Shown piece after piece: positions 61,992 to 64,000 of a stretch of 64,000 bases of DNA; positions within the stretch are counted from its first letter, which is position 1; every line of letters starts with the position of its first letter. The notes beneath the pieces are model-generated. The model was given only the letters and a program-made list of their open reading frames with translations. It did no database searches and was not told the DNA's origin. The translations under genes and the position numbers were made by a program. This DNA comes from Desulfosporosinus acididurans (GTDB taxonomy: Bacteria; Bacillota; Desulfitobacteriia; Desulfitobacteriales; Desulfitobacteriaceae). The DNA is taken from the NCBI RefSeq assembly GCF_001029285.1, contig NZ_LDZY01000012.1:1-64000 (forward strand), in the 5' to 3' direction.

Positions 61992-62777
61992 TTGCGTCAG
62001 TTTGCCTTAATTGGCGGTACAGGTGTTGAAAATTTCACCTTAATGGATCAATGTTTGCTTACGGTGGAGACACCTTATGGGACAGTTCACCCAATGGTTG
62101 GGAAGATTGCGGGCCGTGAAATTGTTTTTTTAAGCCGTCATGGCCATGGACATGCTGCCCCTCCTCACTTGGTGAATTATAGGGCCAATATTTGGGCTCT
62201 GCATTCTTTGGGAGTGCGCAAGATTTTAGCGACAGCAGCAGTCGGTTCTTTATCCCGAAATTATCGTTTGGGTGAATTAGTTCTTTTAAGTCAGTTTTTA
62301 GATTTTACTAAGAGTCGTCCTCAAACATTTTTTGAAGGCGAAGATCAGGGAGTCCTCCATGTGGATATGACTGAACCTTATTGTCCTTATCTGAAGAAGG
62401 CTGTTTTGGATGTGTCCGAAAAAATTGGGATTGTAGTTAAGGATGGGGCATGTTATGTTTGTACAGAAGGGCCGAGATTTGAGACGCCTGCGGAAATACG
62501 GATGTTTCAGCAGCTCGGAGCGGATGTGGTTGGCATGACAAGTGTCCCGGAAGTAGTTTTGGCGCGGGAACTCGGGATGTGTTATGCTTCTGTCGGAATG
62601 GTAACTAATGAAGCCGCTGGGATTGCGGATCATCGCTTAAGTCATGCTGAAGTAACGGAGAGTTTGAAAAACTTAGGTAGGAAGGCCGCGGAACTCCTTC
62701 AGGGAACCTTTGAGGTTTTGTCTCCTGAACAGAGTTGTTGGTGTCCTTCTGCGAATCAAGAAGTTGGTAAGTTTTAG
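61992..62777 (+). CDS. mtnP: S-methyl-5'-thioadenosine (or -thioinosine) phosphorylase
   Basis: A 261-residue purine nucleoside phosphorylase of the MTAP family. ALIGGTGVENF, FLSRHGHGHAAPPHLVNYRAN, TEGPRFETPAEIRMF and DVVGMTSVPEVVLA are family motifs. TTG start at 61992 is set by GAGGAG eight bases upstream. It is followed by mtnA and a probable MTA deaminase, so the substrate may be methylthioinosine rather than methylthioadenosine. Confidence 0.88.
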   Translation: MRQFALIGGTGVENFTLMDQCLLTVETPYGTVHPMVGKIAGREIVFLSRHGHGHAAPPHLVNYRANIWALHSLGVRKILATAAVGSLSRNYRLGELVLLSQFLDFTKSRPQTFFEGEDQGVLHVDMTEPYCPYLKKAVLDVSEKIGIVVKDGACYVCTEGPRFETPAEIRMFQQLGADVVGMTSVPEVVLARELGMCYASVGMVTNEAAGIADHRLSHAEVTESLKNLGRKAAELLQGTFEVLSPEQSCWCPSANQEVGKF

Positions 62778-62790
62778 AAAGGGCGGTGGG

Positions 62791-63831
62791 ATGATGAAAT
62801 CAATCGAATGGCTGGGAAATATTTTAAGAATATTAGATCAGACCAAGTTACCTAGAGAAACGGCCTACCGAGATGCTAAATCCTATGAGGAAGTTGCCGA
62901 AGCTATTGAAAAAATGGAAGTTCGCGGAGCTCCTGCTATTGGGGCTGCAGTGGCCTATGGCTATGTGCTCGGTGCCCTCGAATATAATGGTCCCAGACAA
63001 GGCTTGACAGACTTTATGGAAACAGTCCAGGGGCGTTTAGCCCAGACGCGTCCAACAGCAGTGAATTTGTTTTGGGCCTTGCGCCGCATGGAAGATCGTT
63101 TGCGTGATTGCTGGGAAATTGAGGACTTGGACGGAGTGCGGAAGGCACTTATCGAGGAAGCTGACCGTATTGCTGAAGACGATCGGCGTATGAATCGATT
63201 GATTGGAGAACTTGGGAATGAGGTTGTTCCGGAGAAAGGTAATATCCTTACACACTGCAATGCCGGAGCTTTAGCGACTGTAGAGTATGGAACGGCGTTA
63301 AGTGTTATTCGTACTGCTTATTCTTCCGGTAAATCAATTCACGTGTATGCGGATGAAACAAGGCCTTTGTTACAGGGGGCAAGACTAACTGCTTTAGAGC
63401 TTATGAATGACAAAATCCCTGTGACATTAATAGCTGATAATATGGCGGGCTCACTAATGCAGCAAGGCAAAGTCGACTTAGTTATTGTGGGGGCAGATCG
63501 TATCGCTGCCAATGGAGATACAGCCAATAAAATAGGAACGTATTCCTTAGCGGTTTTGGCTCAGGCCCATGAAGTTCCCTTTTATGTGGCGGCTCCAACC
63601 TCAACTATTGATTTAAAAGTTGCCACAGGGCAAGAGATTCCTATTGAAGAAAGACCGGCTAAAGAAATGAAAGAATGTTTTGGCGTGCCTATGGCTCCTG
63701 AAGATGTTAACGTTTACAATCCGGCTTTTGATGTTACTCCGGCGAAATATATTACGGGAATCATCACGGAGAAAGGAATTGTCACGGCACCATATTCAGT
63801 CAACCTTCTTAAGTTAATGGTGCGTTCTTAA
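62791..63831 (+). CDS. mtnA: S-methyl-5-thioribose-1-phosphate isomerase
   Basis: Converts methylthioribose-1-phosphate to methylthioribulose-1-phosphate. The 346-residue protein carries the family motif EVRGAPAIGAAVAYG and catalytic residues C156 in THCNAGALATVEYG and D236 in VGADRIAANGD. ATG 62791 or 62794. It lies 13 bases after mtnP. Confidence 0.95.
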   Translation: MMKSIEWLGNILRILDQTKLPRETAYRDAKSYEEVAEAIEKMEVRGAPAIGAAVAYGYVLGALEYNGPRQGLTDFMETVQGRLAQTRPTAVNLFWALRRMEDRLRDCWEIEDLDGVRKALIEEADRIAEDDRRMNRLIGELGNEVVPEKGNILTHCNAGALATVEYGTALSVIRTAYSSGKSIHVYADETRPLLQGARLTALELMNDKIPVTLIADNMAGSLMQQGKVDLVIVGADRIAANGDTANKIGTYSLAVLAQAHEVPFYVAAPTSTIDLKVATGQEIPIEERPAKEMKECFGVPMAPEDVNVYNPAFDVTPAKYITGIITEKGIVTAPYSVNLLKLMVRS

Positions 63832-63863
63832 GGTGATAGGCACAATGTAGGGAGTGATAGAGC

Positions 63864-64000
63864 TTGTCGAAACTATTAATTCGGGCTATGGTTTTGCCTA
63901 TGACCGGCCCCGAAGTTTTTTATTCCCGCGGAGAAATTGGCATTGATGGCGATCGGATTGTATCAGTTGGGGAAGAAGGTTCTGCACCTGAGAACTTTGT
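63864..64000 (+). CDS. amidohydrolase, probable MTA/SAH deaminase (5' part only)
   Basis: TTG 63864 after GGGAGTGAT opens a frame that runs off the window: SKLLIRAMVLPMTGPEVFYS, then RGEIGIDGDRIVSVG. This is the typical N terminus of MtaD/SsnA-type amidohydrolases, which deaminate methylthioadenosine or S-adenosylhomocysteine. The metal-binding HTH motif lies beyond the window, so the call rests on the N terminus and on the mtn neighbours. Confidence 0.75.
   Translation, partial: MSKLLIRAMVLPMTGPEVFYSRGEIGIDGDRIVSVGEEGSAPENF

Noticed and set aside
1-64000. rRNA, tRNA genes and T-box leaders
   Set aside because: No cloverleaf, rRNA core sequence or T-box GGTGG-type leader was recognised on either strand by eye.

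Overview
The window reads as a chromosomal segment of an anaerobic, endospore-forming Firmicute of the Desulfosporosinus/Desulfitobacterium type (class Clostridia). This is inferred from gene content and order, not from a search. Supporting genes are spore genes (gpr, ylbJ, a short alpha/beta SASP-like gene), a reverse rubrerythrin, FabK-type enoyl-ACP reduction, PyrR-type attenuation, and strong Shine-Dalgarno sites with frequent TTG and GTG starts (remA, yloV, fabD, fabF, mtnP, mtaD).

The backbone follows the Bacillus subtilis yloA-to-ftsY block: rqcH, Ca-ATPase, yicC, remA, gmk, rpoZ, coaBC, priA, def, fmt, rsmB, rlmN, prpC, prkC, rsgA, rpe, thiN, rpmB, asp23/yloU, yloV, sdaAB, sdaAA, recG, fapR, plsX, fab genes, acpP, rnc, smc, ftsY. 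Set into it are dapF, metK, a paaK-ACT pair, a DUF1540 gene, rubrerythrin, a PyrR-attenuated uracil permease, a YugP-type metalloprotease, two FHA genes with ftsW and pbpA, hslO, gpr, rsmD, ylbJ, ackA, yceD-rpmF and a second FabK-like enzyme. An IS1182-type transposase lies at the left edge. A methylthioadenosine salvage set (mtnP, mtnA, start of mtaD) lies at the right edge.

Region by region. 1-3.6 kb: IS element and rqcH (-). 3.7-14.0 kb: Ca2+ ATPase, dapF, the yicC-remA-gmk-rpoZ-coaBC-metK run and paaK-ACT. 14.0-17.0 kb: minus-strand DUF1540, rubrerythrin and uraA. 17.1-33.1 kb: one long co-directional run from priA to thiN, including fhaA-fhaB-prpC-ftsW-pbpA-prkC, the order also seen in Actinobacteria. 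33.5-41.6 kb: hslO, rpmB (-), asp23, yloV, serine dehydratase, recG, SASP-like. 41.8-47.8 kb: gpr (-), rsmD, coiled-coil protein, ylbJ (-), ackA, yceD, rpmF. 47.8-60.2 kb: fatty-acid synthesis behind a promoter with a perfect palindromic operator, then rnc-smc. 60.2-61.0 kb: gene-free and rich in hairpins and repeats. 61.0-64.0 kb: ftsY and MTA salvage.

The most unusual feature is a dispersed family of structured repeats, two of them near full length at about 185 bp (14198-14381 and 34394-34579), with many shorter derivatives. They start with AGTGAAC, carry several hairpins with compensatory changes between copies, and encode no protein. In three cases the TGA inside AGTGAAC is the stop codon of the adjacent gene (hslO, gpr, DUF1540). 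They resemble non-autonomous IS200/IS605-type elements or the omega-RNA part of IscB/TnpB elements. That identification is an inference.
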